Shown here piece by piece: positions 33,890-42,616 of a DNA stretch of 64,000 bases. Source of the DNA: Trichlorobacter ammonificans (lineage in GTDB: Bacteria; Desulfobacterota; Desulfuromonadia; Geobacterales; Pseudopelobacteraceae); assembly GCF_933509905.1 (NCBI RefSeq), contig NZ_OW150024.1:1352001-1416000 (forward strand), read 5' to 3'. The notes beneath the pieces are model-generated. The model worked only from the letters and a program-made list of their open reading frames with translations. It searched no databases and was not told where the DNA came from. Position 1 is the stretch's first letter. Each line of letters opens with the position of its first letter. The translations under genes were made by a program, and so were the position numbers.

Positions 33890-34936
33890 ATGAAACGACC
33901 AACCAGACAACTCCATGTCGGCCCGGTGGCGGTGGGTGGGGGCGCACCCTGCGCCGTCCAGTCCATGTGCTCCACCGATACCCGTAATGTCGATGCCACC
34001 CTCGTTCAGATTCGCGCCCTGGCCGATGCCGGTTGCGAGATCGTCCGCTGTGCCGTGCCGGATGCCGATGCCGCCCTCGCCCTGGCTGCAGTCAAAGCCC
34101 ACAGCCCGATTCCGGTCATCGCTGATATTCATTTCGATTACAAGTTGGCCCTCAAGGTGCTGGAGGGAGGGATCGACGGCCTGCGGCTGAACCCCGGCAA
34201 CATCGGCGAGCAGTGGAAGGTGGCCGAGGTGGTAAAGAGCGCTGCCGAACGCAAGGTGCCGATTCGCATCGGTGTCAACGCCGGCTCCCTGGAAAAGCAT
34301 CTGCTGGAGAAGTATGGCCATCCCACGGCGGAAGCCATGGTGGAATCAGCCCTGGGCCATGTGCGCATCCTGGAAGACCTGGGGTACCAGGAGATCAAAA
34401 TTTCCCTCAAAGCTTCGGATGTACCGAAGACCGTCGAAGCCTACCGCCTGCTTTCCCGACAGGTTGACTATCCCCTGCATATCGGCATTACCGAGGCCGG
34501 AACCATCTTTTCCGGTACCATCAAGTCATCGGTGGGGCTGGGCATTCTGCTCTACGACGGTATCGGCGATACCCTGCGGGTGTCACTGACCGGCGACCCG
34601 GTGGACGAGGTGCGGGTGGGGTATGAAATCCTGAAATCACTGGGGTTGCGCCAGCGGGGAGTGAATTTCGTCTCCTGTCCCACCTGCGGCCGCTGCCAGA
34701 TCAACCTGATCGGCGTGGCGGAAGAGGTGGAACGCCGCCTGCAGGCGGTGGACAAGCAGATCACCGTGGCGGTGATGGGCTGTGCCGTCAACGGACCAGG
34801 CGAGGCCCGTGAGGCGGATGTGGGGGTTGCCGGCGGTAAGGGGGAAGGACTGATCTTCCGCAAGGGGGAAGTGGTTCGCAAGGTACCGGAAGACCGGCTT
34901 GCCGATGCGCTGCTGGAAGAGATCGAAAAACTGTAG
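33890..34936 (+). CDS. ispG: 4-hydroxy-3-methylbut-2-enyl diphosphate synthase (IspG/GcpE)
   Basis: A 348-residue iron-sulfur enzyme of the non-mevalonate isoprenoid pathway, converting MEcPP to HMBPP. VGPVAVGGGAPCAVQSMCSTDTRN matches the family N-terminus in shorter stretches, LRLNPGNIG lies near residue 100 and KSSVGLGILLYDGIGDTLR near 210. The 4Fe-4S ligands are in SCPTCGRC (about 262) with a Glu in GCAVNGPGEAREADVG. It feeds the polyprenyl synthase encoded at 5221. The predicted promoter leaves almost no leader, and no ribosome site is visible, so the message may be leaderless. Confidence 0.96.
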   Translation: MKRPTRQLHVGPVAVGGGAPCAVQSMCSTDTRNVDATLVQIRALADAGCEIVRCAVPDADAALALAAVKAHSPIPVIADIHFDYKLALKVLEGGIDGLRLNPGNIGEQWKVAEVVKSAAERKVPIRIGVNAGSLEKHLLEKYGHPTAEAMVESALGHVRILEDLGYQEIKISLKASDVPKTVEAYRLLSRQVDYPLHIGITEAGTIFSGTIKSSVGLGILLYDGIGDTLRVSLTGDPVDEVRVGYEILKSLGLRQRGVNFVSCPTCGRCQINLIGVAEEVERRLQAVDKQITVAVMGCAVNGPGEAREADVGVAGGKGEGLIFRKGEVVRKVPEDRLADALLEEIEKL

Positions 34937-34969
34937 CTTTGTATTTTTGGCATATACGGAGAAATAACG

Positions 34970-36700
34970 ATGCTTTATAGTCAGTTTTTTATTCCGACAC
35001 TCAAAGAAACGCCGGCCGATGCCGAGGTGATCTCCCACCAGTTGATGCTGCGGGCCGGCATGATCCGCAAGCTGGCTGCCGGTATCTACACCTATCTGCC
35101 GCTGGGACTGCGCTCCATCCGCAAGTTCGAACAGATTGTGCGGGAGGAGATGAACCGGGCCGGCGCCATCGAGCTGTTGATGCCGGCGGTACAGCCGGCG
35201 GAGCTCTGGATCGAGTCCAAACGCTGGTCCCAGTACGGCAAGGAACTGCTCCGCTTTCACGACCGCAAGGATGCCGAATTCTGCATGGGACCGACCCATG
35301 AAGAGGTGATCACCGACATCGCCCGGCGGGAAGTGAAGAGCTACCGCCAGATGCCGGTGAACTTCTACCAGATCCAGACCAAGTTCCGGGACGAGATCCG
35401 TCCCCGCTTCGGACTCATGCGCGGGCGGGAGTTCATCATGAAGGACGCGTACTCCTTTGACGTGGACTCCGCCGCTGCCGACCACTCCTACGAGAAAATG
35501 TATGACGCCTACAACCGGATTTTCGAGCGCTGCGGCCTCAATTTCCGGGCTGTGGAGGCTGACACCGGCTCCATCGGCGGTTCCGCTTCCCACGAGTTCA
35601 TGGTGCTGGCCTCTTCAGGCGAGGATGCCATTGTTTCCTGCAACGCCTGCCGCTACGCCGCCAACGTGGAAAAGGCGGAGGGGCGCAGGGGGGAGGCCGC
35701 GGCACCGGGCGCTGCGGCGGTGGCGAAGGTACATACGCCGGATACAAAGACCATTGCCGAGGTGGCGACGTTCCTGGGACTGCCGGAGTCGGCCACTTCC
35801 AAGACCCTGCTGCTGTCCGACGGTGACGGGAAGTTCGTGATGGCCCTGGTGCGGGGGGACCACGAGCTGAACGAGCTGAAGCTGAAAAACAAACTGGGCT
35901 GGGATGATATCCGCATGGCCACGGACGAGGAGATTCTCCGCTTCACCGGCTCTCCTCCCGGTTTCCTGGGGCCTATCGGTCTGAAGGAGCCGCTGACCGT
36001 GGTGGCGGACTATGCCCTGCTGCAGATGACCAACCTGGTGACCGGCGCCAACGAGGTTGACCAGCACCTGACCGGTGTCAATCCGGGGCGGGACTTCACC
36101 CCGGACCAGTACGCCGACATCCGCCTGATCGGCGCCGGCGACCCGTGTCCCCGCTGCGAGGGGGGAACCCTCGAAGTCTGGCGCGGTATCGAGGTGGGTC
36201 ACGTCTTTAAACTGGGCACCAAGTATTCCGGCGCCCTGCAGGCCACCTATCTTGACCAGGAAGGGAAGGAGCAGGTCATTTTCATGGGCTGCTACGGCAT
36301 CGGCATCGGCCGTACCGTGGCCGCGGCCATTGAGCAGAACCACGATGAAAACGGCATCATCTTCCCGCTGCCGATCGCGCCGTTCCACTGCTCGGTGGTG
36401 GCGATCAACGCCCAGAAGGACGAGGCGGTGATGGCTGCTGCCCGGGATATCCATGACCGTCTTGAGGCTGCCGGGGTGGAGGTGCTGCTGGACGACCGGG
36501 ACGAGCGCCCCGGCGTCAAGTTCAAGGACCACGATCTGATCGGCATTCCGCTCAGGATCAACGTCGGCGGCAAGAATCTGGCCGACGGCAAGGTGGAGTT
36601 CAAGCTGCGCAGCGGCGGCGAGATGCTGCTGCTCACGCCGGACGAAGCGGTGGAACGGGTGATCGCCGACGTTCGCGCTGCCCTGGGAGGTGGAAAGTGA
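34970..36700 (+). CDS. proS: Prolyl-tRNA synthetase (bacterial type with editing domain)
   Basis: A 576-residue class II synthetase. The catalytic core appears as [20 protein letters not shown] in segments (motif 1 region), [12 protein letters not shown] and [21 protein letters not shown] in segments (motif 2), and [17 protein letters not shown] (motif 3). Between motifs 2 and 3 lies the roughly 180-residue INS editing domain that clears Ala-tRNA(Pro). The anticodon-binding domain closes the protein. The paaK start overlaps its stop by 4 bases. Confidence 0.96.
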   Translation: MLYSQFFIPTLKETPADAEVISHQLMLRAGMIRKLAAGIYTYLPLGLRSIRKFEQIVREEMNRAGAIELLMPAVQPAELWIESKRWSQYGKELLRFHDRKDAEFCMGPTHEEVITDIARREVKSYRQMPVNFYQIQTKFRDEIRPRFGLMRGREFIMKDAYSFDVDSAAADHSYEKMYDAYNRIFERCGLNFRAVEADTGSIGGSASHEFMVLASSGEDAIVSCNACRYAANVEKAEGRRGEAAAPGAAAVAKVHTPDTKTIAEVATFLGLPESATSKTLLLSDGDGKFVMALVRGDHELNELKLKNKLGWDDIRMATDEEILRFTGSPPGFLGPIGLKEPLTVVADYALLQMTNLVTGANEVDQHLTGVNPGRDFTPDQYADIRLIGAGDPCPRCEGGTLEVWRGIEVGHVFKLGTKYSGALQATYLDQEGKEQVIFMGCYGIGIGRTVAAAIEQNHDENGIIFPLPIAPFHCSVVAINAQKDEAVMAAARDIHDRLEAAGVEVLLDDRDERPGVKFKDHDLIGIPLRINVGGKNLADGKVEFKLRSGGEMLLLTPDEAVERVIADVRAALGGGK

Positions 36701-38001
36701 GCGCCATCTGGGATCCGCAGCATGAGTGCATGAGCCGGGACGAGCTGGAGCAGCTCCAGCTTGAGCGGTTGCAGGCCACCCTCAACCGGGCCTACAAGAA
36801 CGTCCGCTGCTATCAGAACAAGTTCAACGCACTGGGGATCGTGCCGGAGGATATCACGTCGCTTGGCGACCTGGCCAAGCTTCCCTTCACGACCAAAGAG
36901 GATCTGCGGGTCAACTATCCCTACGGCATGTTCGCCGTGCCGCTGCGGGAGGTGGTACGTATCCATTCCTCCTCCGGCACCACCGGCAAGCCGACGGTGG
37001 TGGGGTACACCAGAAACGACCTGAAATACTGGGCCGGGCTGGTGGCCCGCTTCATGACCGCCGCCGGGGTCACCCCTGACGACGTGATCCAGATCACCTT
37101 CGGCTACGGCATGTTCACCGGCGCCTTCGGGCTGCACTACGGCTCCGAGGCCATCGGCGCCGCCGTCATCCCCATGGGGGGCGGCAATACCGAAAAACAG
37201 TTGATGATCATGCAGGACTACAGGTCCACCGTGCTGGTGGGGACCCCCAGCTACGCCCTGACCCTGGCGGAACGGATGGAGAAGCTGGGAATCGACCCGA
37301 AAAGCCTCTCCCTCAAGGTGGGACTCTTCGGTGGCGAGCCGTGGTCCGAGGCGATGCGGACGGAGATCGAACAGCGGCTCTGCATCAGTGCCACCGACAA
37401 CTACGGGCTTTCCGAGGTGATCGGCCCCGGTGTCGCCGGCGAGTGTCCGTTCAAGTGCGGCATGCATATCGCCGAAGATGCCTTCATCGCCGAGATCATT
37501 GATCCGGAAACCGGTGAAGTGCTGCCGCCGGGCAGCGTGGGGGAGCTGGTGCTGACCACCCTTGCCAAGGAAGCCTTTCCGATGATCCGCTACCGTACCC
37601 GCGACATCACCAGCCTGGTGTATGAGCCCTGCGCCTGCGGCCGCACCACGGTGCGGATGAAGAAGACCATGGGACGCAGCGACGATATGCTGATCATCAA
37701 GGGGGTCAACGTCTTCCCCTCCCAGATCGAGGAGGTGCTCTTCGCCATCGAGGGGTGCGAACCCCACTACCAACTGGTGGTGGAACGGCGTGGCACCACC
37801 GACGTGCTGGAGGTGGATATCGAGGTGACGGAGAACATCTTCTTCGATGAAATGAAAAAACAGCGTGCGTTTCTGGAGCAGGTTGAAAAGCGGATCGAAT
37901 CGGTCATCGGCGTCGGTGTCAGCGTCAAGCTGGTGGAACCGGGCAGCATCCAGCGCTTTGAAGGAAAGGCGCAGCGGGTGATCGACAAGCGCACACTCTG
38001 A
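36697..38001 (+). CDS. paaK: Phenylacetate-CoA ligase (AMP-forming)
   Basis: A 434-residue adenylate-forming enzyme that activates phenylacetate or a related aryl acid to its CoA thioester. The N-terminal [20 protein letters not shown] is typical of PaaK. The ATP motif is [15 protein letters not shown] (about residue 91), [17 protein letters not shown] follows near 233, and [21 protein letters not shown] lies near 325. No ring-degrading paa genes are nearby; in Desulfuromonadota such ligases often accompany indolepyruvate oxidoreductases in aromatic amino acid breakdown. Start GTG overlaps the proS stop. A strong terminator ends the unit. Confidence 0.92.
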   Translation: MSAIWDPQHECMSRDELEQLQLERLQATLNRAYKNVRCYQNKFNALGIVPEDITSLGDLAKLPFTTKEDLRVNYPYGMFAVPLREVVRIHSSSGTTGKPTVVGYTRNDLKYWAGLVARFMTAAGVTPDDVIQITFGYGMFTGAFGLHYGSEAIGAAVIPMGGGNTEKQLMIMQDYRSTVLVGTPSYALTLAERMEKLGIDPKSLSLKVGLFGGEPWSEAMRTEIEQRLCISATDNYGLSEVIGPGVAGECPFKCGMHIAEDAFIAEIIDPETGEVLPPGSVGELVLTTLAKEAFPMIRYRTRDITSLVYEPCACGRTTVRMKKTMGRSDDMLIIKGVNVFPSQIEEVLFAIEGCEPHYQLVVERRGTTDVLEVDIEVTENIFFDEMKKQRAFLEQVEKRIESVIGVGVSVKLVEPGSIQRFEGKAQRVIDKRTL

Positions 38002-38024
38002 AACGTGTCTCTACCTGGTGAGCG

Positions 38025-38063
38025 AAAACCGCCTGTCGTCTTCTGACGACAGGCGGTTTTTTT
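38025..38063 (+). terminator. Intrinsic terminator after paaK
   Basis: AAAACCGCCTGTCGTC and GACGACAGGCGGTTTT pair perfectly around TTCT and are followed by further Ts (seven in all). It also lies at the end of the convergent deaminase gene and may serve it weakly. Confidence 0.93.
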
Positions 38064-38075
38064 CATGCGTGGTGC

Positions 38076-38519
38076 TCAGACGCCGATATCTTCATTCCAT
38101 AGTTCCGGCCGTGTAGCGATAAAATCGCTCATCAGGCGGATGCACTCCTCGTTCTGCTCAACGGTCACCGCTACCCCGCGGGAGCGCAGCAGTTCCTCGT
38201 CGCCCATGAAAGTGCGGTTTTCGCCGATCACCACACGGGGGATGCCGTACAGCAGAATGGCTCCGCTGCACATGGGGCAGGGGGACAGGGTGGTATAGAG
38301 GACCGACTCCCGGTAGACCCGGGCAGATTGCCGACCGGCGTTTTCCAGCGCATCCATCTCGCCGTGCAGGATGGCGCTGCCCTGCTGGACCCGGCGGTTA
38401 TGGCCGCGGCCGATGATTGTTCCCTGGTGGACGAGCACCGCGCCGATGGGGATGCCACCTTCGGCCAGTCCCTGGCGTGCCTCCTCCAATGCTGCCTGCA
38501 GATAGTCAGTGTCTGTCAT
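38076..38519 (-). CDS. Yeast-type cytosine deaminase homologue (Fcy1-like)
   Basis: A 147-residue zinc-dependent deaminase. Zinc ligands and the proton shuttle are His52 and Glu54 in LHGEMDAL and Cys81/Cys84 in SPCPMC. The rest follows the Saccharomyces cerevisiae cytosine deaminase closely as I remember it: GRGHN with the ring-contacting Asn, QGSAILHGE, YTTLSPC, MYGIPR-like LLYGIPR, IGEN followed by Phe, and the C-terminal flap RPELWNEDIG with its Trp. Most bacteria use the unrelated CodA for this reaction, so conversion of cytosine to uracil by this fold is notable. TadA and guanine deaminases are the alternatives, but they lack the WxEDIG end. AGGAG precedes the start. It follows the lipoprotein gene by 34 bases. 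Confidence 0.87.
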   Translation of the reverse strand: MTDTDYLQAALEEARQGLAEGGIPIGAVLVHQGTIIGRGHNRRVQQGSAILHGEMDALENAGRQSARVYRESVLYTTLSPCPMCSGAILLYGIPRVVIGENRTFMGDEELLRSRGVAVTVEQNEECIRLMSDFIATRPELWNEDIGV

Positions 38520-38553
38520 GGTCCGCCTTCTCCTGTTTGGAAACCTGTCAATT

Positions 38554-39468
38554 TTACTGCACAAAATACTCTGTCGTCGTTTTGACCGATTTGATTCCCA
38601 CTGAAATAGTTTTGGGATTGCCCTGCTGGTCAATCCGGTTGCCATGAACCACGTACTCGCTCAGACCAATATGGCTGGGGTCCCCCCAGTCGTAGGTGTA
38701 TCCGAGCCTGGTCCAGGGGTAGGGAAGTGGGTCTGATATGTTGGTTGCGGGATAAGGGTAGGAGTAAACAAAGCTGCTGCGGTTGTCAAACCATCCCCGG
38801 TAATCCCTGAATTCAGAAACGCCGCCCTCTGTTGCCTTGACCTTTTCCGTAGCCGTGAAGCTGAGGAAGGCGCTGTTGGGATAATCGGTCTGGCATTCTC
38901 GGTCCGTTATCTCCGGGTCGGGACAGGGCCTGAACAGATCAGCGGGGGAAACCCACAGCTCCAGCACATAGCGCGCTTCCTTCGGATTGCCGGGCATCGC
39001 ATAGTCAGGTGGCAGGCCCAACAGTTGCGCTACCCTCAGCGGCGTCGGCACGGTGCCCTTGAAAAAGTTTTTAAGCTCCGGCGCCACGGTGACCCAGGTG
39101 TCCCATCTGTAGGTTGGACACTCCCGGCCTTCCTTGCAGGTGTCACCGGTCTGACAGCCATCTGGGGGACATTTGTAGGAGGCACCGGCGTTCCCCATCC
39201 AGGTGGTTACCAGTACGCGGCCTCCCACAACACCGTGTTCCCATATGAGGTTTGGATTGTCGGGCGTTATGTGCGTCAGCCCCTGATACACTTTTGCCGG
39301 AGTTACCATGTAGGCGTCCAGCACCGCCTGCCGATACAGTACCGTGGTGTCGCTCTGGGACGGCGACGGAAGAGAGTCGTTTCCGCAAGCCGTAAGCAGC
39401 AGTGACAGCACGATCACAATGAGATGCGGTACCGTACAGGTGTGTAGCGCCCTCAAATACAGCCACAT
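38554..39468 (-). CDS. Lipoprotein of unknown function
   Basis: A 304-residue exported protein. A hydrophobic signal ends in the lipobox LLTAC (about residue 28), followed by a Ser/Pro linker. The mature part is rich in Tyr, Trp, Pro and Gly and has a Cys cluster near residues 100-116 (CPPDGCQTGDTCKEGREC) plus two more Cys near 185-193, probably disulfides. The pattern of short beta-prone stretches suggests an all-beta fold. ATG 39468 is chosen because AAAGGAGTGG lies just before it; the frame is open five codons further. Base composition is a little more AT-rich than its neighbours. I do not recognise a family. It sits between the AmrS-type and deaminase genes on the same strand. Confidence 0.68.
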   Translation of the reverse strand: MWLYLRALHTCTVPHLIVIVLSLLLTACGNDSLPSPSQSDTTVLYRQAVLDAYMVTPAKVYQGLTHITPDNPNLIWEHGVVGGRVLVTTWMGNAGASYKCPPDGCQTGDTCKEGRECPTYRWDTWVTVAPELKNFFKGTVPTPLRVAQLLGLPPDYAMPGNPKEARYVLELWVSPADLFRPCPDPEITDRECQTDYPNSAFLSFTATEKVKATEGGVSEFRDYRGWFDNRSSFVYSYPYPATNISDPLPYPWTRLGYTYDWGDPSHIGLSEYVVHGNRIDQQGNPKTISVGIKSVKTTTEYFVQ

Positions 39469-39510
39469 GACCACTCCTTTCATGTCATTGTCGTTGCCGC
39501 ATGTGAAGGG

Positions 39511-40524
39511 TCATCCCCAGAGACCGGGAATGGCGGCACCGCACCTGCCGCAGGAGCCGTCCCGCAGGTTGAGGGAGGTGATCCGGTAGCCGCTGCGACC
39601 GATGACCGTGGCGCCGCAGGAGGGGCAGCGGGTATGCTCCCGCCCGCCGTTCACGTTCCCCACGTAGAGGTAACGGAGCCCGGCCCGGTCGCCGGCTTCC
39701 AACGCCCGCTCCAGGGATGATTCCGGCGTGGGCGGATGGTTGAGCATGCGATGGCGGGGAAAAAAACGCGAAACGTGCCAGGGGGTGTCCGGCCCCAGCT
39801 CTTCGGCAATGAAACGGGCGATGCCGTTCAACTGTTCGTCATCGTCGTTTTCACCCGGTATGACCAGAGTGGTGATTTCAAGCCAGATCCCCCGGCGGCG
39901 GTAGTCGCGGATGCCGTCAAGGGTTTCCGAAAGTTTCGCACCGCAGACCCTGCGGTAGAATTCTTCCGTGAACCCCTTCAGGTCGATATTGGCGCCGTGC
40001 AGCACCGGAGCCAGCAGATCCAGGGCCTGGGAGGTGATGTAGCCATTGGTGACGAAGAAATTCCAGAGTCCGGCCTCCACGGCCAGGCGGGCGGTGTCCA
40101 GGGCATACTCCAGCCAGACCGTGGGCTCGGTGTAGGTGTAGGAAATGGAGCGACAGCCGTGGGCCAGGGCCTGGCGCAGGGTCTCCTCCGGCGGAACCGG
40201 TTGTCCGGGAAAACGGCCGCTGCCGGTGTCGTCGTAGGCGGCGATCTCGGCATTCTGGCAGTGCAGGCAGCGGAAATTGCAACCCACCGATGCCACCGAC
40301 CAGGTGTGCGAACCGGGCAGCACATGGTAGAGCGGTTTTTTTTCCATCGGGTCGCTTCCCTGGGCCACCAGCAGCCCGTACACCAACGACCAGAGCGCAG
40401 CGTCGCGGTTTTCCCGCACCCGGCAGAGACCGCGCTTACCGGTGGCAATGGTACAGCGATGGCGACAGACGAGACACTGCGCAGCGGTTCCCGCGGCCGG
40501 CTGAAACAGGGTGGCTCTTTTCAT
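39511..40524 (-). CDS. amrS: AmmeMemoRadiSam-type radical SAM protein (AmrS/PflA-like)
   Basis: A 337-residue radical SAM enzyme. The N-terminal Cys motif CLVCRHRCTIATGKRGLC precedes the radical SAM cluster site SVGCNFRCLHCQN (about residue 75). The C-terminus has CPSCGAT and CGRCGAAIPG, a rubredoxin/zinc-ribbon-like pair. This arrangement is that of the AmrS group (COG1180), whose partner proteins AMMECR1 and Memo are not in the window. The reaction of the system is not known; the enzyme resembles glycyl-radical activases. ATG 40524 follows ATGGAGG and is preferred to the ATG six codons upstream. Its promoter faces the YgiB-like operon. Confidence 0.88.
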   Translation of the reverse strand: MKRATLFQPAAGTAAQCLVCRHRCTIATGKRGLCRVRENRDAALWSLVYGLLVAQGSDPMEKKPLYHVLPGSHTWSVASVGCNFRCLHCQNAEIAAYDDTGSGRFPGQPVPPEETLRQALAHGCRSISYTYTEPTVWLEYALDTARLAVEAGLWNFFVTNGYITSQALDLLAPVLHGANIDLKGFTEEFYRRVCGAKLSETLDGIRDYRRRGIWLEITTLVIPGENDDDEQLNGIARFIAEELGPDTPWHVSRFFPRHRMLNHPPTPESSLERALEAGDRAGLRYLYVGNVNGGREHTRCPSCGATVIGRSGYRITSLNLRDGSCGRCGAAIPGLWG

Positions 40525-40569
40525 GGGAACCTCCATCTGCATGGTTGCGAATGATACCTGAATAATATA

Positions 40570-40597
40570 GATATAGCCTGTTTTTCAGGGCGTGCAA
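40570..40597 (-). promoter_or_regulatory. Putative promoter for amrS and downstream genes
   Basis: On the minus strand TTGCAC (40597-40592) and TATATC (40575-40570) are 16 bases apart, about 45 bases before the amrS start. The spacer contains a small hairpin (GCCTG/CAGGGC). Confidence 0.4.
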
Positions 40598-40628
40598 TAC
40601 ATGAAACAGTGACACGACGGAGCGAGCC

Positions 40629-40943
40629 ATGGCTAGACGACGCAGCCTTCATATTTCCTTGGTCCTGATCGGCGGCATGCTGACCATCGGCGGCTGCGGC
40701 AAGGATGAACGCCATGTCTACAAGAGCAAGCAGGATTGCCTGGATGACTGGGGAGGGGATCCGAAAAACTGCGAAGAGGTAAAGGAGGGAGACCGTAACT
40801 ACAGTCGCGGTTACGTCTACGGCCCCCGTTTTTCGGTGGGCAGGACCTATCCCGGTCAAGGCAGCCGTGCCATCCGTACCGTTTCGGTTTCCCGCGGCGG
40901 TTTCGGCAGTCTTTCCAGTTTCCATTCCTCATTCGGGGGGTGA
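40629..40943 (+). CDS. Small YgiB/YjfM-like lipoprotein
   Basis: A 104-residue lipoprotein: signal with lipobox TIGGC (about residue 23), then a short polar domain (KSKQDCLDDWGGDPKNC), and a Gly/Ser/Arg-rich tail with TVSVSRGGFGS. The paired Cys segment and the RGGFG tail resemble the end of DUF1190 proteins YgiB and YjfM, although this protein is much shorter. The match by itself is weak; the gene order is what supports it, because the next two genes are the YgiC/YjfC and YjfL types that accompany DUF1190 in enterics. GGAG precedes the ATG. Only 3 bases separate it from the next gene. Confidence 0.65.
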   Translation: MARRRSLHISLVLIGGMLTIGGCGKDERHVYKSKQDCLDDWGGDPKNCEEVKEGDRNYSRGYVYGPRFSVGRTYPGQGSRAIRTVSVSRGGFGSLSSFHSSFGG

Positions 40944-40946
40944 GCC

Positions 40947-42068
40947 ATGGAACGCCGCACCGGCCCGCCGCGCCTGCAATGGCAGCAGATCGTTGAATCC
41001 CAGGGTATGAGCTACCATACCATTGACGGCGAACCGTACTGGGATGAAACCGTCTGCTACCGCTTTGACAATGCAGAGATCGACCTGCTGGAGACCGCCA
41101 CCAACGAACTTCACCAGCGCTGCATTGAAGCGGCCCAGCATATCATCGACAAGGATCTGTTCGGCAGGCTGGGCATTCCCCCCCATGCGGTGCCGCTGAT
41201 CGTCGATTCCTGGGACCGGGACGAGCCGTCGCTGTACGGTCGCTTCGACCTGGCCTACGACGGTCGCACCCCGCCCAAACTGCTGGAGTACAACGCCGAT
41301 ACCCCCACGGCACTGCTGGAGGCTTCCGTGATCCAGTGGTACTGGCTGCAGGACCGCCAACCCGAGGCTGACCAGTTCAACTCCATGCACGAAAAGCTGA
41401 TCGCTAGCTGGCGGGATATGGGGATCAGTTCACACCTGCACTTTTCCTGTGTGGCAGATGCGCCGGAGGATTTCGGCAACCTGGAGTACCTGCGGGATAC
41501 CGCCATCCAGGCCGGCCTGAGCACTTCGTACCTGGCCATCAGCGATATCGGTTATGACGAAATATCGGGGCGCTACGTTGACCTTGACGACACTCCCATG
41601 GAGTGCCTATTCAAACTCTACCCCTGGGAATGGTTGGTCAACGAGTATTTCGGCAGAAAGATCGCCACTGCCCGGATGCGATTGATCGAACCGGCCTGGA
41701 AGATGCTTTTTTCCAACAAAGGGCTCCTGGCGGTACTCTGGCAGTTGTTCGAGGGGCACCAGAACCTGCTGCCCGCCTCCTTTGAGCAGGGAGCATTCCG
41801 GGATAACTACGTTACCAAGCCGCTGCTGTCCCGCGAAGGGGAGAACGTCACCATCTACCGCAACGGCCAGGTGCATGCGGTGGAGGGAAGCTACGGCACC
41901 GGCGGAATCGTCTATCAGCAGTTGGCGCCGATACCCTGTATTGACGGCAGCTACCCGGTGATCGGCTCCTGGGTGATCGGCGGCGAAGCCGCCGGCATCG
42001 GTATTCGTGAGGATCGCACCCTCGTAACCACCAATGCCAGCCGCTTTGTGCCGCACTATTTTACCTGA
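40947..42068 (+). CDS. Glutathionylspermidine synthase-like ATP-grasp protein (YgiC/YjfC)
   Basis: A 373-residue protein of the glutathionylspermidine synthase C-terminal (ATP-grasp) family. LLEYNADTPTALLEASVIQW (about 110-130) is the diagnostic substrate/ATP loop. KLYPWEWLVNEYFG near 216, EPAWKMLFSNKGLLAVLW near 246 and NYVTKPLLSREGENVTIY near 290 cover the ATP-grasp core; GSWVIGGEAAGIGIRED lies near the end. The amidase half of true Gss is absent, so it would act only as a ligase. The true substrate of YgiC-type proteins is not established. It forms an operon with the small lipoprotein and the DUF350 gene. Confidence 0.9.
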   Translation: MERRTGPPRLQWQQIVESQGMSYHTIDGEPYWDETVCYRFDNAEIDLLETATNELHQRCIEAAQHIIDKDLFGRLGIPPHAVPLIVDSWDRDEPSLYGRFDLAYDGRTPPKLLEYNADTPTALLEASVIQWYWLQDRQPEADQFNSMHEKLIASWRDMGISSHLHFSCVADAPEDFGNLEYLRDTAIQAGLSTSYLAISDIGYDEISGRYVDLDDTPMECLFKLYPWEWLVNEYFGRKIATARMRLIEPAWKMLFSNKGLLAVLWQLFEGHQNLLPASFEQGAFRDNYVTKPLLSREGENVTIYRNGQVHAVEGSYGTGGIVYQQLAPIPCIDGSYPVIGSWVIGGEAAGIGIREDRTLVTTNASRFVPHYFT

Positions 42069-42103
42069 CGAGAACCTTCACGGATGGGAACGGAGGAAAC
42101 GAC

Positions 42104-42517
42104 ATGAACGGAACGCTGCTTGACTCGGTGCAGGGACTGGTTGACTTTGCCGCCTATTTTCTGGCTGCGCTGGTGTATCTCCTGGTCTTCTGCGTCATCT
42201 ACTGCAAGGTGACCCCCTACGATGAACTGAAGATGGTGCGGGAAGGGAAGCTGGCCCCGGCCATCAGCTTCGGCGGCGCGTTCATCGGGTTTATTCTGCC
42301 GTTGCAGAGCGCCATCAGCCACAGTGTCAATTTTGTCGATATGCTGATCTGGGCGTTGATCGCCATGCTGGTGCAGATCCTGGTCTTTTCGCTGGTGCGC
42401 CTGTTCTTCAGAGACCTGGTGCGGCAGATCGAGGAAAATCAGGTGGCCGCAGCAACCCTGCTGGCTCTGTTCGCCCTTGCCATCGGCGTATTGAACGCAG
42501 CCAGCATGACGTACTGA
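42104..42517 (+). CDS. DUF350 (YjfL-like) membrane protein
   Basis: A 137-residue integral membrane protein with four hydrophobic helices (about residues 10-31, 47-68, 73-98 and 111-132) in the DUF350 pattern of two similar two-helix halves. The SFGGAFIGFILPLQSAI and RQIEENQVAAATLLALFALAIG motifs, the latter seen in two parts, are typical. GGAGG precedes the start. It comes after the YgiC-like gene by 35 bases. In enteric bacteria DUF350, DUF1190 and glutathionylspermidine synthase-like genes also cluster (yjfL-yjfM-yjfC), so the three may act together at the envelope. Confidence 0.88.
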   Translation: MNGTLLDSVQGLVDFAAYFLAALVYLLVFCVIYCKVTPYDELKMVREGKLAPAISFGGAFIGFILPLQSAISHSVNFVDMLIWALIAMLVQILVFSLVRLFFRDLVRQIEENQVAAATLLALFALAIGVLNAASMTY

Positions 42518-42550
42518 GGCCAGCAGCCGGCACGAGTTGAAACAGCCGGT

Positions 42551-42590
42551 AAAAAAACCGGGGAGAGGCAGTGCAGCCTCTCCCCGGTTT
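42551..42590 (-). terminator. Terminator for htpG (also under the DUF350 gene)
   Basis: AAACCGGGGAGAGGC and GCCTCTCCCCGGTTT pair perfectly around a 6-base loop. On the minus strand the stem is followed by a total run of seven Ts, right after htpG. On the plus strand only three Ts follow. Confidence 0.92.
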
Positions 42591-42616
42591 CGTGAGCATT
42601 TCCCCTGTGGCGAAGA

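Noticed and set aside
36292-37773. 493-codon minus-strand frame over proS and paaK
   Set aside because: Crosses two well-identified genes and has no recognisable domain.
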